Both the position numbers and the translations under genes were made by a program. The notes under the pieces are model-generated. The model was not told the origin of the DNA. It did not search any database and was given only the letters and a program-made list of their open reading frames with translations. A DNA stretch of 7,382 nucleotides from Bacteroides sp. (GTDB lineage: Bacteria > Bacteroidota > Bacteroidia > Bacteroidales > Bacteroidaceae), in assembly GCA_030151635.1 (NCBI GenBank), contig JASLDF010000058.1:1-7382 (forward strand). The letters are read 5' to 3'. Positions 6,945 to 7,382 of this stretch are shown here, piece by piece (position 1 is the stretch's first letter; each line of letters starts with the position of its first letter).

Positions 6945-6988
6945 TAAGGGGAAAACTCATTAATTTGAGTTTTCCCCTTATTATTTTT
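6945..6988 (+). terminator. Intrinsic terminator of the efflux operon
   Basis: A perfect 15-bp stem pairs 6945-6959 with 6966-6980 around a six-base TTAATT loop, and is followed by a T-rich stretch TTATTTTT (6981-6988). It begins 20 bases after the stop of the PII-like gene, so that gene belongs to the efflux transcript and not to the next unit. Confidence 0.92.
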
Positions 6989-6998
6989 CTATAATATC

Positions 6999-7006
6999 TA
7001 TCTTTG
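6999..7006 (+). promoter_or_regulatory. Candidate -7 promoter box for the last gene
   Basis: TATCTTTG matches the Bacteroidota TAnnTTTG consensus and lies 35 bases before the ATG at 7042, directly behind the operon terminator. The expected -33 position falls in the 3' arm of the terminator stem and has no clear TTTG, so the call rests on one box and on the need for a new promoter here. Confidence 0.4.
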
Positions 7007-7041
7007 CTGTGTTTTACAGAAAACATGATGAAATTATAAAC

Positions 7042-7382
7042 ATGAAAGATTACTTGAAAAGTGTTGTGTTACTTACGTTTATAGTACTCCTTGCTTTATT
7101 AGGACTTCATTTCTTACCCAAGATATCAATGTTTGGTATAGAGTTAAAAGAAGTTGATATGTTGGCAGATGTGAGAGTTGGAATAAATCAACGAGATTTA
7201 GATGTTGACGATGCTACCGTTGATAGCACTGCTTTATATTCGAAATTAGATACAACAAATTTATCCCTACTTCAAGACTCTTTAGAAGTAGTGGCCATTC
7301 CTGCTGATACTATCAAATTATCGGCTAAAGAAGATTATTATCTTAATACAAAAAGAATATCAAGATCTGAGCGTGTTGATAG
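7042..7382 (+). CDS. Membrane-anchored protein, 3' partial; possibly the N-terminus of an SGNH/GDSL-type hydrolase
   Basis: The frame from ATG 7042 stays open to the window end (113 complete codons). It begins MKDYLKS followed by one hydrophobic segment (about residues 8-26, ending LLGLHFLP), which fits a signal anchor with the rest in the periplasm. The segment MFGIELKEVDMLADVR (30-45) and a following Asp/Ser/Thr-rich linker resemble, from memory, the N-terminal leader of Bacteroidales GDSL-type lipase/acylhydrolase proteins, often found near membrane-bound O-acyltransferase genes. No catalytic motif is in view, because the domain would lie beyond the window, so the enzyme assignment is tentative. 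The upstream ATGs at 7025 and 7028 run into a stop at 7037-7039, so 7042 is the start. It is separated from the efflux operon by a terminator and probably has its own promoter. Confidence 0.7.
   Translation, partial: MKDYLKSVVLLTFIVLLALLGLHFLPKISMFGIELKEVDMLADVRVGINQRDLDVDDATVDSTALYSKLDTTNLSLLQDSLEVVAIPADTIKLSAKEDYYLNTKRISRSERVD

Noticed and set aside
7025..7039. Four-codon minicistron (ATG ATG AAA TTA TAA) ending 2 bases before ATG 7042, as a regulatory leader peptide
   Set aside because: It is far too short to judge, and ATG-stop combinations are frequent in AT-rich leaders. No supporting hairpin was seen.

Overview
The window is AT-rich and looks like chromosome from a member of Bacteroidota, most likely the order Bacteroidales. 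The evidence is the close resemblance of the RND pump protein to those recalled from Bacteroides/Porphyromonas-type genomes, promoter elements of the Bacteroidota -7 type (TAnnTTTG), no convincing Shine-Dalgarno sequences, and a TolC-MFP-RND gene order like that recalled for the Porphyromonas gingivalis xepCAB pump. Genus cannot be fixed from the sequence alone.

Layout. Positions 1-92 hold the last codons of an unidentified gene with a basic, Ser/Thr-rich tail, closed by a strong intrinsic terminator (129-159). A roughly 250-bp gap (93-343) follows, with two candidate promoters and a cluster of inverted and direct repeats sharing an AACTA/TAGTT core. Five same-strand genes then run with gaps of 6 to 40 bp: a TetR-family regulator (344-991), a TolC-type outer-membrane channel (998-2389), a lipoprotein membrane-fusion adaptor (2404-3423), an RND inner-membrane pump of the HAE1 type (3464-6607) and a 97-residue PII-like protein (6632-6925). 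A 15-bp-stem terminator (6945-6988) closes the unit. A further promoter and the start of a membrane-anchored protein, cut by the window end, follow (7042-7382).

How the genes work together. The pump, adaptor and channel supply every part of a tripartite drug/amphiphile efflux machine crossing both membranes. The TetR protein is first in the operon and is the probable ligand-responsive repressor of its own promoter; the repeats upstream are its best candidate operator. The last gene is the most interesting. It looks like a small trimeric signalling protein of the PII superfamily, with a T-loop-like segment rich in His/Trp/Cys, but without the canonical ATP-binding B-loop or C-terminal arginines. 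Its place directly behind the pump suggests a post-translational sensor or modulator of efflux. No RNA genes, mobile elements or CRISPR arrays were seen.
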